A DNA stretch of 64,000 nt from positions 64,888,983 through 64,952,982 of the forward strand of contig OX377201.1 of the NCBI GenBank assembly GCA_947396885.1. The letters run 5' to 3'. The position numbers were made by a program, and so were the translations under genes. Source of the stretch: Heligmosomoides polygyrus polygyrus. Taxonomy: Eukaryota; Nematoda; Chromadorea; Rhabditida; Heligmosomidae. The notes beneath the pieces were generated by a model that worked only from the letters and a program-made list of their open reading frames with translations, did not search any database and had not been told where the DNA came from. The first letter of the stretch is position 1; the number at the start of each line of letters is the position of its first letter. Shown here in pieces: positions 12,501-24,500 of this stretch.

Positions 12501-15500
12501 AGGAGGAATTTTTAAAGACTTTTTTGAAGGCCAATAATAGTCATCGGGAGGAGCGAGTCGCTCGCTACTATCCGGAGTCGCAACTAGCGACTAGCACGTT
12601 GACGCCGGCCATTAACGACACATCCGGTTTCTCCAGCCACGTATTGGAAGACAACTTGCTTAGCGAGCCCTTTTAGCTGAGGGACGTTTTCCGAAACTTT
12701 GACCGTATCGCAATAGCAAAAAACAGAACACCTAATGCTAGGAACTATGTATCAAACAGCCGGTCGGATTCGCTGAGCAGTAGTTGCCTAAAGTCCCGCC
12801 ACTTCGCTTATTCGCGTTCCACCAAAAGGCGTTGACTGCACTAGACAGATGTGAATGTGTTTCGCTTCTGCCCGTGACCGTTGTGTTCCTCGTTATTCTT
12901 CGCAATTGCATTGCAAGGGTGGTGTTCGAATTCTGGTCCTCTAAAGGCTGCAGAAGACGCCAGCCAACGCAGCACTTCCTCTAGCGCGCCGTCAAAGTTT
13001 TTCAGTTATCAGTATCAGAAAGAGACGCGTCTCACTCAGAAAACAGAGCTCACGGATGGCGGGAATTTCGAAAAAATTCACAAAACTGAAAACGGCAGAT
13101 TGTTTTCGTCAAAAAACAGAAATTAGGAAACGGAAAAATCAAAAACTCCAGACAGTAAGAATGAATTTCTCCAGACAGAATCAGAATTTCGCAATTGTCA
13201 TTTGATCTGTTTGGTTCTATCCAAAGATACATTTTTCCAGTAACAGATGCTTTTCTATGACTGCAAATAGTCCTTGACCTTTTGCGCTCTAATGCTCACA
13301 TAAATTTCTCATTCATTATGAATTCTATAGGCCGTGGATCTAAACGCATTCATCCCAGGAGATTTCGATATCTGAAGTTCGCAGTATTACACATCATCTC
13401 CCTATTAGGCCGGCAGCAGAGTCTTGCGGGTGCCGCGGGCCCGCCATGACAACGGCGGGTGGTGCGGCGCCGCAAGGGTTGCTGTACGCAATACTGCGTA
13501 CTTTTGCTGGCAGCTGCGACCTCTAAGAATGTTAGAGATGTAGTAAGCAGAACGCTTTTTGTATTGTAAAGAAGCGTTTTCTAAGCCAAGTTAGGAGTTC
13601 CTGAATGTGAGCCCCGAAATCTAATAGAACGCTCCTTATAACTCGACAGCTCCGTACCATTTTGTCCTTGTTCTCACTTTTGTCGTTCTACCTCCACTAA
13701 AAGTTCCTCGGTTGACAAGCAGCTCGAAGATAATGTGTAGCCCTTCCTTGTGATGACAGCACTCCCTCCGATGCCTTGTTGAATCCGGGAGGTCTGGCCG
13801 ATGCAGTTATAGCTCATATTTTAAAAAAACGGTCTGCTTTGTTGTTGCATTTCTGTGCAAGGGTTTCCCCTAAACCTCACACGGCTAACTTGTGACTGGA
13901 AGGCGACGAGGATATTCAGTCCAATTAAGGTTACCTAATATCGTGCTAAGGTATTTTGCGTTACGGTTTGAGTGCAGAATTCCATATGCCTCCACTTGTC
14001 GACACGAACGGTGGTTGTATTGTTGGTTGTCAAGCTCCTTTGTAGACAGAAGTTATGCGCCAACCTATTATATTCCTAGAACATAGATTAGCTTAAAAAA
14101 TGTTCTCAAATAGATGAGCCATAATCGACACCCATCTAATCGCGCCCCCCGGCGGCTCTCACCCGCAGCTCCTGGCGCTGCGGGTGAGAGCCGCCGTGAA
14201 CTGCGGCAGCCCTCGGGGACCTTTGCGTGCGGCGGCTCCGCGACAACTCGTCCGCGTCGCGGCTTCCACCACAGTGGCAACGTGGGTCCTACTGCGGCGG
14301 GAGCGATATGGACGAGTTCTCGGGGTGCTGCCGCGAGACTCTGTAGAGGCCCTTACAGCGAGCCTCCTAACGGTTACATCAATAAGCGCAATACTGTGAG
14401 CCTGGTAAAACATCGTCTCAATCTCTCCGCAACAAGGGGTTTTCCCGCTTGGTGGTCCGTAAATGCTATTGCCAAGCTTCTTTCGGAACAACGCTAAATC
14501 AAGAAACCACATCACCTCTCAACGTTTCGATGTACGGCTGAGGTACAGGAAAGATTTGGTCCGAGAAGAAATTGTTACGCCTTCATCTAACGCCGTCTGC
14601 AGTTTCCGATGCCGCAGTTGAGCGTTGGCCGACATTGTCCGATATTATCGTAACGGGGCTAAAAATTGGAGCTGAAGAGGGGGGGGGGGGGGGGTAGAAA
14701 AAAGAGATGGGCTATAAATTAATGAAGATTTCACCTTCAGACTGAATTATGGCGGTTTAAGGATTACCACAACAGTCCAAAATTTAGGTATAGCTATAAA
14801 TCGGAGCTGATGAATTGCTAGAATAGCCGTCAAGCAACAAACATGGAGTCACTGAAGGCGAGGAAGGGTCATCCACCGCTGTGCGTCTGCATCAACCCAT
14901 TTCGCCTGATTGTGCGAGTTTTGAGAGACAATCTCGCGAGATGCTCTAAAGCCGTGCAGAGGTTCACTTCTTGCAGAAGAGTTTATATGCCGAATTCGTC
15001 CCATCTGTGGAGAGCAACTCAGCAAGCAACTGACCTAGCGTCTTCGCCTTGCTCAAAACCTCCAGGGTAACCCACCAATGTTTCGCTTAGAAAGCCTAAG
15101 TACAGAAAGCCTACGTACAGGGGTAAGAGAGGATCCTTAGCAGACTCAAAGTGCCATGTACTGGGTTGACCGTTCACAGAGCAACAAGAGATTCTGGCTG
15201 AATTCCGGACATATCGGGACAACCTTTTGGTGAAAATGCTTTCTTAAATGTACCCATGTGGAAACCACAGAGTGGAGCAAGCATTTCCTTTCTACCATAT
15301 CATGTCGTGCCCTCTCCATGTTTTTCAGATGTTCTTATTCACAGATCCAGCATTGTGATCCTCGTCAGATTGGCTCTCATACACGATCTGCAGAATTCTG
15401 ATACTGAGAAGAGAATGTTGGTTCCAGCACAGCTCTCATGCCCTGGAGTGAACGTACACACAAAACCGGCACAGTGATGGAGCTAGGCAGAAAGAATGAA

Positions 15501-18500
15501 GCGGTCCTGGGAGCATACAGGAGCGCCGAAGTAATGAAGGCAAAGAACGTGCCGTCCTATTTTACTTCGCAGCCCTTGATGCGCTGCAGTACAGCTCAAA
15601 ACCTAGCTATTTCGAAAGCAGAACGAATATGAACCAGCTCCCCACAAGGAGGGATCGAGGGACGCTGTTCGCCGTAACACGACTCACGCATCTTAAAGGG
15701 ACATCCAGCAATCGCTGGGACTGGCGACTGGTGAAACTTTCCAGAATGAATTAAGCAGAATCCGCCACTTTCATGAGTCAACCTCATTTCAACTGGCAGT
15801 CAAACGCAGTCTGCTTCCGTTGTACCGTTGAGGGGAATAGCGCTGGATAGGACAACTCACTACTTCCAGATCTCAAAAGCGAAAGCCTTTTCTTTGAGCC
15901 CAGTGCCAGCTTTTTACAGGACGTTCGGCCCAGCTGCGCTTGAAAACCGCATGGAAATCTCTCCATTTCTCTTTTTGTTCTTTTGTGATTACCCGGATAT
16001 GACTACCTCCGGAATGCGTTGGCGCATCTCCGATTCCACTCTGGATCCAAAGAATCGAGCACCACGATATGAATAAATGTCACAAAGGTACTGGGAGGCG
16101 GGAATACGCAAGTCAAAACCAAGCGCAGCACCGACCGTACCCACGCCAGGTAATCAGCTTAAGGCCGAGCGACTCTGAATGTGACGCTAATTCGATGCTG
16201 TCTGATTGGCTGGGCATTCCACCTGCTAATGCTGTGCGCCTTCGCGACACGTATCTCTTGGGTTAATGATCAATACAAAGCGCCTACAAATGTCGCACAA
16301 CTTTGGAAACAGATGGCCTATACTGCTGCTAAAAATGGGGAGAAGACGAATCCGAAATACAAAAGGGGTGAGATGTGTTATGAAGAACTCCATGGCAGTA
16401 GCAATTACACCATCAATCAAACAAACGAAACGACATACTTGATGAGTGGATGGCGTATTCTCTATTCGAACGCTTCATAAACGTCTCATTTCACATTCTT
16501 CTTGACGCGATCAACTGCTATGGTAAACTTGTATGCTACTCTGCTTTCTGTTTCTGACCAATCTTGGCAATTTTCCCAGAAAACAGAAAAGTTTCCCCAA
16601 AGTGGCCAGAAAATCAGAAAGCAGAAAACAGAAATTCCGTCCATGTCTGGTGTGGATGTGGTACACGTAGACAACGGTAAAGAGATTACCAAAGAGATTA
16701 CCTACCCAAAGAGATTCCTTAGAACTGAGCACATCATTGTATCTTGCTCCGTTCTTTGTGCTCGAAATTAACAGTCCTCAGCAGGTGCTGATCTCTGATC
16801 GCAAATTGACCAGCTGTGTGCAATCGCTTGGGGTTAGGAGTAGGTTTTTCAAAATGGCACACAATAGAGTGTGAGGGAGGGTCCAAATGAGAGTGCCGGT
16901 GGCCTTGGGCTACAGGGCTACAGGTACAAAGAGTGTGGCATACGTATACAACGGCATCTGGTTTTTAGGGTTCCTCGTGAAGAAACGTCCCAAGGACATC
17001 GTGGACGTGGCGGGACAACGGCTGCGTGGGGAACATGGCGGGGACGTCGACCATGCGCACGTCAGAGCGGATCCCTACGGCAGGTGGGTGCGAGCGGTCC
17101 AGCAGGGCCCAGTCCACCGATCAGGTGTTTCAGTGTTGCAGGCTGGCATCGTGGATTCAGGCCAATGCCCGACCCTACCTTCCGGTCCGCCATCCGAGGA
17201 GCACACTGGACGTTCACGTCAGCGCTGGCCTCTACCAGATCGTCGACTTGGTGAGTGTGCTCTTAGCCCTTCTGGGCGGGCTTCTCGCCGGAGAAGCTCA
17301 TTACGCGCCAAACTGCCCTATGTGGGGACCTCGTTCGGACTTAACTCGGACATGGATAGATGGTATGTGCTTCCGCTATTCCTCGGGCGCCATTAATGCA
17401 TTTTCTGGCCTCTGTTTACTTTCGCGTTAACTTCGATCGCAGACGCCGCCGCGGAGCGTACGAGTTATCGCGCTTCACCATCTCTCCCCTGATATTTCGC
17501 GATTTCACTCCGGACACAAAAGTATTGATGCCTGACGCGTCTGTCGTACAGCCTGGCCACGCCGATGCACTTGGCTCTTCATGGCGAAGTCATTTTGAAA
17601 CGGCTGGTAATCAAATAAGTCTCGTTGTCCACTCATGACAGCTCGCTCTCTGCCCTACGTCAGCGTCCCCAGGGGGCCATTGCCCAGCCAACCAACGGGG
17701 GTGAGGTCCACATTCATGGCCCTCGCCCCCTCCCCAGTACCTTACACATCCTCACTCAAACCGCTACTTCGGAGCGCACCACAACCAACCACTGACTACC
17801 CATGAAGGGCTGGTAGCGCCTAGTGGAATAAAAGAGGTAGCTCTTAAGGACTATGGTGTGGTTCTATGAGTTGCGAAAAATAGCACTAGAACCGCCGCTC
17901 GTGACGTCTTCTTGCGATCCCGTTCAGAGGCGGTCCTTGCGTCTTGTGCTCGGGCAATGTGATTTCATTTGGGCCACTCAGAGGGGGGGGGGGGGCTCTT
18001 GGTACCAGTTTTTCCAGCTACTGCTTCGAAAGGGAGGAAATGGAACCGCTGGACCAGCGAATTCCTGTGAATTCGTAGAGCCCTCCGTCGGGCCGAATCG
18101 AACTGACCTACTGGTGAGGCGCATCGAAGGCATCACTGATGGATGAGCTCCAACGCGATCGAGTTCCACCTCATCGAGACTAAAGCCCCTTTCATACTCG
18201 TGGCGGCGGCGGCGGCGGCGGCGGCGGCCCAATGGTTTAGCATAGGAAGGCGGCGGCGATGACGTGCCCGAGCGGCGGCCACGGCGGTGGAGGGGTTTTC
18301 ATACTGGCAGCGGCGACGTCGCCGCGGCCACGCCCCGCCACGCCCCTGGCGGCGCCGCCGCCGGGGCCGCTGCCCGAGATGGCTGGGGCCATTTCGGGCG
18401 GCGGCCACGAGGGGCAGCGAGAGCGGCGGCACAGACGAGACCGCTGCGCGTACGCGCGCGCCAAACGCAATTAGCGCTGGCGGCGGCCGCCGCCACCCCT

Positions 18501-21500
18501 AGGCGGCGAGAACGGACACCGCCCCTCCACCTGCCGCTGAAGCGGCGGCCGCCGCCGCCGCCGCCCCTCGGACGAGTATGAAAGGGGCTTAAGAGACGCA
18601 TGGCGCCTTCTTTCGAGTGTCGAAGTTCTCGGTTTCTATGCATATCAGCGGCCGCATTGTTCAGAGCCTTCGTTGACGTCTCCTGTCCCCCTTTTATGGC
18701 AGGTTACCCTAAATTACTGTTTCAACGATCCAGCATCTTTCCTGCGGTGAATGCTCTGCACTCAGCTGCGGGTAAATTTTGGAGCATCTGAAGGCTATGC
18801 AGGCTCATCAACTTACGTATGTAGGCTTCTGTAACGGAAACACACATCAAAACTGGCGACTGAATAAAGCTTGTCTTTTGCTATAATTTCCACCAGACTT
18901 TCAACGGGCTTCCGGCCGCCAAACCTATGGTTGGGGCTTCGCCCCAAACCCGTAGAATAGAACACCCCGAACGTCTTCTTCTCCTCTTTAGGCCTTCTCT
19001 CATTCATTAAAAAAAAACTGGTTTTGCTATATAGAATGGTATAGCGGAATAGGGCAAAACAGGTCCGTCACCTTCACTGGACCCCCTTAACTGGTCCCCT
19101 ATCACTGGTTCCCCTTTATTGTCAGCCCTTTTCCGGTTCACCCTTCACTGGTCCCCCTCCCCCTTCGTCGGTCCCTACTACTGCTCCCACCTTCACTGGA
19201 CCTCCCTTTACTGGTCCCCTCTTCGCTGGTCATCCTATCCTTCACCGATCCTCATTACTGGACCCACCCTCACTTGTGCCCCTTTTATTCATCAACCCTT
19301 TTTCCGGTACCCCTTCACTGGACCCCTTCCCCCCATTCGCCGGTCCCCATTACTGATACCTTCCTCACCGGTCTCCCCTTAACCTGGTCCCCTCTTCACT
19401 GGTCAACATTCTACCGGACCCCCTTCACTGGACCCCTCCCACTTCTTCAGCGGTCCACTCTTCAGTGGATCCTCCCTCACCGGTCTCCATTGCTGGTCCC
19501 ACCTTCACTGGTCCCCATTACTGGTCCCTTCCTCACCGGTCCCCCTTCACCTGGACCCCTCTTCACTGGTCAACATTCTACCGGTCCCCCTTCACTAGAC
19601 CCCTCTCCCCTCGTTCACCGGTTCGCCCTTCACTGGATCCCCCCTCACCGGTCCCCAATGCTGGTCCCACCTTCACTGGTCCCTCCTTTACTGGTCAACC
19701 CTTCTCGGTCCCCCTTACTGGAATCCCATCCTTCACCGGTCCCGCAATACTGGTCCCACCTTCACTGGTAACACGTCGCCTGAATCCTGAATCCTCGCGC
19801 GACATCGGTGACACCTCTTCCGAACTCGGACGCCTGTTGAACAACGTGGGTGACATGTGTTCTCAACCCGAACGTGCTTTGCGCGACATCGGTGACACGT
19901 CGTCTGAATCTGAAAGGCATTTCGCGACATTGGTGACACCTCTTCTGAATCCAGGCACCTGATGAGCGACGTCGGTGATATGTCTTCTCAAGCCGGACGT
20001 GCTTTGCGTGACATCGTTGACACGTCGTGTGAATCCCAAACTCTGGCGCAACATCGGTGACACTTCATCTGAATCTGGAAGGCCTTTCGCGACATCGGTG
20101 ACACCTCTTCTGAACCCAGGCACCTGATGAACGACGTCGGTGACGTCTTCTCAAGCCGGACCTGCTTTGCGCGACATCAGTGAGACGTCGTCTGAATCCG
20201 AGCACCCCTTGCGCGACATCGATGACATGTCGTCTGAACATGGACGCCTGTCGACAACTACAATAGTTGTCAACTGGTGGCAACTACAACCTTCGCCCCC
20301 CCCCCCTTTCCCCACACTTCCGCCCAACACACTCCTTCAGCACTTCTGTGCAAAGAAACACACACTCACACACAGACAAACGACCGTTCTCGCTTATATA
20401 TAGTTGGAAAATATAACATTAAAGGATAAAGGACGGCGTTATTTTCAATCCCCTTTGAGATGCGCCACGCATTCTACTTCTACGGGATGTCGCGAAGGCG
20501 ATTTGAATGCGTATTTGGCCATTCAATGACTTGCGGTGGCCAGCCGATGAACAAGTCTGCGCTCTATCCTACCCAGACAAGTCTGGTACCAATTCACCGA
20601 CCCCGAAGGGATGGAAGGTTAGCCTGGGCGGGAAATCTGAACCAGGAACCTGGAATTGGGTGCAGGCAACAGCCGGCGTCTCCTCCGACTGCTCTCCAGG
20701 CGCACTCCACATTTATACATTTATTTACATAACATTTATGCCAGCAGCAAAACCCACCCTCGAGCATTACTATAAGCTCTGCGTGCTTCGGCGTTCTCTG
20801 GGCGTCTTGAATGTACCGCAAGGTGGGTACAACTTCGAAAGAGCGCAACATCAACAAATGGCGTTCCGGAAAGTGGCAAGACACTCAATCAGTTTCACTA
20901 ATACGTTAGAGCTGGGCTTAATTGCAAAAACGTTTCGTGGTAACTCTCGGTGGTAAATCATTGCGTTTCCTCATCCCGTTTTTTCGCACTTCCATTAGTT
21001 TGCCCGTTTTCAAAATTTGAAATTTAAAACGCTCTCCATACGTTCCGTCAAAACTAATGGTAAGACCTACCCTTACATCTATCCTTTCTGGATGCAGCAT
21101 TGATCGGCTTCGAATTTCGCAAATGGCGCTTTGTCATTATCCAAAGTTCTAGTTATCTGAAGGAGGTTCGCATGGAGCAGCTCTGGCAGTTCCGGTGTTT
21201 TGAGATCAATTCTGTGTTCTGTAAGAGTGGCTTGAAATGGAGCACAAAGGTCTTCTCGGCGCGCGCGAATGCTTGGGGGCGCATTTGCCATATTCCCATA
21301 CTCCAGCCCTTGGTATATGTATGTATGTACAAAAATCACCGCCAAGAAGCTCTCACAATAATTACATAAAGCATGCCTTTGCAATGAAATACAGAAGGAC
21401 GATTATGCAGTCATTCGTATGAATAATGTTTCTACTATTGGTCTTATACTATCAGATATACTGATATCACTAACTTCCTACTAATCGTAAGGACCTTCCC

Positions 21501-24500
21501 AATAATAGTTACAATATTAGTCAGCTGTTAGTGTCACTTAGGTTGCTGTTAGTAACAGCAAAAACTCGCAGTAGCCAGTTCCTGTTCGCACGTTCATGCA
21601 ACACTAGGCAGCAAGCAGCCCACTGATGGAACTCTTGTGAGTAAATTTCGTGCGCACCGCCAGCGAATGGCTGGCGACGTCGCGCCCGCGGCGAGCGCGG
21701 CGGTCGGCGCGGCCAAAAGTGAGTAAAAGTTCCGTCCTCCCTTCTGTAAGCCGTCTTCAGAAATCCGACACACACACATAACGATGCTGAGCGAGAATGC
21801 TGGTCCCTCCCCCGCCCTTATTCACTCTACCGCCTCTAGTGGTCCCCCTTTGTTGATCACCTCCTACTGGTCCCCCTTACTCGGAATCCCTACGCACTAC
21901 GCAAGTTGGACGACGTCTCCAGCACGTCTTCTGATTTCCTACGCACGTTAGACGACGTCTTCAGCACGTCTTCTGAATCCCTGCGCAAATTGGACGGCGA
22001 CTTCAGCACGTCTTCTGAATCCCCACGCTCTGCACTTGATCCCCATTCATATCCTGACGCGTTGCCCGCTGAATATATCGCAAACTTGGGTGATCAGCCG
22101 CCAAGGTTATCAGTTCTCCGGCAATCGCCCATGGTTAAGCTGAAAGAAAACCCGGTTGGCATACGCCGCACTGTCGTAGGCATCACTTGTCTTCAGTCCC
22201 CCTCCTTGTTACTGACAACGTGACCCACGGAATAATCGATTTATGTATCCTACCAGGGGCCAGATTCATCAACCGTATACCGGCCGGCAACGGCATATGA
22301 GTTACCGTGTCTGTATCTCTGTGCGTCCGTGTCTCTCTGTATCACTTACTATGTAGGCCGATATGGTGAGTCCGCGGTAAGATGATACCGGCGGTATCGT
22401 TGCCGAATCTGGCCCCAGACGTTTAGCGGCCTAGCGGACGGCAAACGTCTGGTTGGGGGCTTCGCCCCAAACCCGAGAATAGAACAACCCCAATCTTCCT
22501 CCTTTCTTCTTTAGGCATACTTAATTTTATTACATTAAAAAACTGTTTTTACTATAGGTCAGTGGAGTGAGGTATGGTGGGCAAAATCTTCACTGCTCCT
22601 GTGAACCCCATCCACCCTCTATCAAGAAACAGATCATGAGAGTCCCATTCCAAAGTGCTTAATCTGCAAAAACATAATTAAAATTAATGGGTATTGGAAA
22701 ACAGGGGCCGAATTCATCAACGACTTACGTAACTTTAATGGAGAATTGTAAGCTTATCAAGCGATAAGACGCGTTATCTGAGCTTTTAACGCTGCTTATC
22801 GCTCACCATATTGCTTGATAAGCTTACAATTCTCTGTTGAAGTTACGTAAGTCGTTGATGAATTCGGCCCCAGGGGCCGGATTCTTTAAAGCTACTGCAG
22901 TAACTTTAACGGAGAATTGTAAGCGAAAGCTCAGATAACGCGGCCTACCAAGCGATATGGTGAGCGATAAGCCGCGTTATCTGAGCTTTCGCTTACAATT
23001 CTCCGTTAAAGTTACTGCAGTAACTTTGATGAATCCGGCCCCAGGTCGACATAGTTTACTGTCGGACGGCAGTGATACTCCTCCGAATCGCATATTCATT
23101 CTCCCTACCTCTCCTCCCCTCCCCGGTGATAGTTCCTTACCTAAGTGCTGGCAAAGAAACGGAGTGAGAGTCAAGCACACACACACACACACACACATGT
23201 GGCACTGAGTCCCGACTCACGTCTCGTGCCACCATGTTGCCACGACGTCTATGACACTCCTTCTGCACACGTGCTACGACTTCAGTGACCCGTCCTCTGA
23301 AACCCGACACGCAGTGGACGCTATTGAGGGAAAATACTGGTCCCCCCCCCCCTACTTCCCTCTGCTCACCCCTCCATTGGTCCTCCTTTGCTGATCTCCT
23401 CTTCACTGGGCGCCCTCCTATGGCTCCCCTTACTCGGAATCCCTGCGCCACCCCTCCTACTGGTCCTCTTACTCGGAAACCCTATGCAAGTTGGGCGTCT
23501 GCAGCACTCTTCTGAATTCCAACGCAAGTGGAACGACATCTGCCACACGTCTTCTGCATCCTGACTCACGTTGAATGTCGTCTAGGGCAAGCCTTTTTAA
23601 TCCCGACACACGTTGGGCGACGTCTTCGGCACGTCCATCCCATAGCCATATGAATAGACCTAGCTGGCATCGTCACGTGGAGTCGTGCTGAATAGATGTG
23701 ATGGCTGCTGATAGTTTGTTTCATTCATCCGAGGTTTTGGTCGGCGAATTGTCAGACACGGATGCTCAAGATCAGATGGAAGAAGGCACAGCAGACATTC
23801 TGGAAGGAGTTCGTGTGCACCTATAGGATCTGAACTTTTCGAGCTGCTTCAACGTGAATCTGTTGTGTTCAACTTCACTGCAAAGCGAAGATTTGTGCGG
23901 AACAAGTAAATGTACTGAGAGTGTTGGCGACATCGCTTCCATCTGGTACCTGGCAATTCTGCATTAGAGCGCAAATCTTTCTTGCCTTCCAAAAGAATAC
24001 AGAATTGGTCACAGGGAGGTCTGAGATTCCTTCTTCCTGAAGCGAACCTCCTACAATACCATCATCAAAAGCGTCTAAAAGAAACTCTTCTCCGCTTCTT
24101 CTGCGCCGTATTAAAATTCCACGCAACTTATTTCAGGACTTTAACAAATCTCGCTCATTTGGAGCACTCTTCTCCTAGGTTTAGGTGTGATTGGGACACC
24201 ACGAGGTGAAAACAACCCAGGACAGGCCGCGCTTCAGATGAAGACGATGTAGCCACCATTCTCAACAACTTAACTCAGTTCTGCAGACCATCACATTTGA
24301 GAAGGGAGTTGGCGAACATAATTTACTCTCGTTGAAGAAGCTGGTAGGATTCGAACCCTGCACGTTACATGAAGTTCTTTTCGAATACTAGTTACCACCA
24401 CAGAATTCCCTCTCTTTCACAGAATCGTTATTTCATTGAACTCTGGCCGGCAACCTCGAGAAATGAAACAAACGATTATCATCTCCCCAGCACAAGCCCA

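Larger units (their letters stand above)
18893..20404 (-). mobile_element. Helentron/HINE-like non-autonomous element A
   Basis: Same layout as the element at 40705-42485: a terminal GC hairpin (from CCAGACTTTC), then a GGGGCTTCGCCCC palindrome, then CAGAATAGAACACCC-like DNA, a TTCACTGGTCCC minisatellite (19070-19770), a 42-bp minisatellite (19795-20255) and an end ACAGACAAACGACC then TATATATAG. On the minus strand the TATATA start followed by GTCT/GTGT repeats and a hairpin end resembles Helentron-associated interspersed elements. The superfamily call is an inference from structure. Confidence 0.55.
22415..23660 (-). mobile_element. Helentron/HINE-like element B
   Basis: Starts with hairpin CCAGACGTTT...AAACGTCTGG, then GGGGCTTCGCCCC and GAGAATAGAACA, as in the other copies. 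It is interrupted by two MITEs (22704-23042), then shows a CA microsatellite, TGGTCCC units and diverged 42-bp-type repeats to about 23660. The right end is not clear. Confidence 0.5.

Noticed and set aside
17026..17160. An in-frame upstream extension of channel exon 3
   Set aside because: The frame is open but the sequence does not resemble any Cys-loop receptor N terminus, and good acceptors lie just upstream of the conserved part.
18133..18643. Ala/Arg/Pro-rich proteins or a CpG-island promoter
   Set aside because: The GC-rich block is bounded by terminal inverted repeats and has open frames in all directions, so composition explains it.
19119..19962. Long Pro/Ser/Thr-rich open frames on both strands
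   Set aside because: They are translations of the CTGGTCCC and 42-bp minisatellites, open because the unit length is a multiple of three or lacks stops. There is no start, splice or domain evidence.
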